From contig CALLVB010000017.1 in the NCBI GenBank assembly GCA_938010795.1, positions 1 through 5,301 of the forward strand: DNA of 5,301 nt, read 5' to 3'. Made by a program: the position numbers and the translations under genes. Under the pieces are notes generated by a model. That model did no database searches, was not told where the DNA came from, and saw only the letters and a program-made list of their open reading frames with translations. This DNA comes from Minisyncoccota bacterium (GTDB lineage: Bacteria > Patescibacteriota > Minisyncoccia > Phycocordibacterales > GCA-2747955). Within the stretch, counting starts at the first letter, position 1. Every line of letters begins with the position of its first letter. This document shows positions 5,062 to 5,301 of the stretch, in pieces.

Positions 5062-5301
5062 ATGGCAGCTAAATCACAAGAAAAGAAAAATCCAGCATCT
5101 AAGAAAGAAGCGGTAAAAAAGACTGAGACTAAAAAAGGACCTTCAGCAAAAGAAATTAAAATGAAAGAGGTAGAAAATACTCTTGATGATATTCAAACAA
5201 AATTTGGAGAAGGGGCTCTTATCAAGCTCGGAGATTCACCCAAAGTAGATATCGATGCTATCTCATCAGGATCAATTGGTCTTGATAATGCACTCGGAAT
5301 A
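5062..5301 (+). CDS. recA: Recombinase RecA, N-terminal part (3' end outside window)
   Basis: RecA forms filaments on single-stranded DNA and drives strand exchange and the SOS response. The 80 codons present begin MAAKSQEKKNPASKK. Residues about 34-80 match the conserved N-terminal region (VENTLDDIQTKFGEGALIKLGD, then a run with ISSGSIGLDNALGI). The window ends just before the expected Walker A GPESSGKT, so catalytic residues are not visible. About 30 Lys-, Ala- and Glu-rich residues precede the usual start of RecA. An internal ATG at 5161 could be an alternative start that removes this extension, but it has no better ribosome binding site, and the promoter at 5021-5029 fits the first ATG. 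The gene is divergent from ftsK with 136 bases between the starts. Confidence 0.93.
   Translation, partial: MAAKSQEKKNPASKKEAVKKTETKKGPSAKEIKMKEVENTLDDIQTKFGEGALIKLGDSPKVDIDAISSGSIGLDNALGI

Noticed and set aside
1..5301. CRISPR array, insertion sequence, tRNA or rRNA
   Set aside because: No regularly spaced direct repeats, transposase frames, terminal repeats or tRNA/rRNA-like sequences were seen.

Overview
The window most likely comes from a Candidate Phyla Radiation (Patescibacteria) bacterium of Parcubacteria type. This is an inference from architecture, not a database match. It rests on an AT-rich sequence, a large acidic secreted protein combining a peptidoglycan-binding domain with repeated beta-sandwich modules, a short FtsK followed directly by a one-pass membrane protein with an Ig-like domain, a Lys-rich extension on RecA, and no convincing Shine-Dalgarno sequence before any start.

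Layout: (1) 1-1871, minus strand: the first 623 codons of a secreted, very acidic, S-layer-like surface protein whose 3' end lies beyond the left edge. (2) 1872-2223: a 352-base intergenic region dense in inverted repeats. It holds a perfect extended -10 promoter reading left (2113-2121) inside the loop of a 13-bp inverted repeat, a 16-bp and a 14-bp perfect palindrome, a tight 6-bp hairpin, two DnaA-box-like sites, and a predicted long 5' leader of about 235 nt for the surface-protein gene. That leader has repeated complementary segments and a chain of three short ORFs. (3) 2224-2583, minus: a small membrane-anchored Ig-like protein. (4) 2589-4925, minus: a complete FtsK/SpoIIIE DNA translocase of 778 aa, separated by 5 nt from the Ig-like gene and probably in one operon with it. 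(5) 4926-5061: a 136-base divergent promoter region with an inverted repeat over the recA promoter. (6) 5062-5301, plus: the first 80 codons of recA, cut by the right edge just before its Walker A motif.

FtsK pumps and segregates chromosome DNA at the septum and RecA performs homologous recombination, so these divergent genes both act in chromosome maintenance. The Ig-like protein probably works at the envelope. The surface-protein gene looks like an independently regulated, highly expressed unit: it has its own promoter, a long structured leader, and a strict codon preference (nearly every Arg is CGA, Leu is mostly CTA) that ftsK lacks.

The best candidate for something undescribed is the 1872-2223 control region: a promoter nested in a terminator-like hairpin, followed by a leader that could fold in mutually exclusive ways. 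All regulatory calls come from reading the sequence and are untested.
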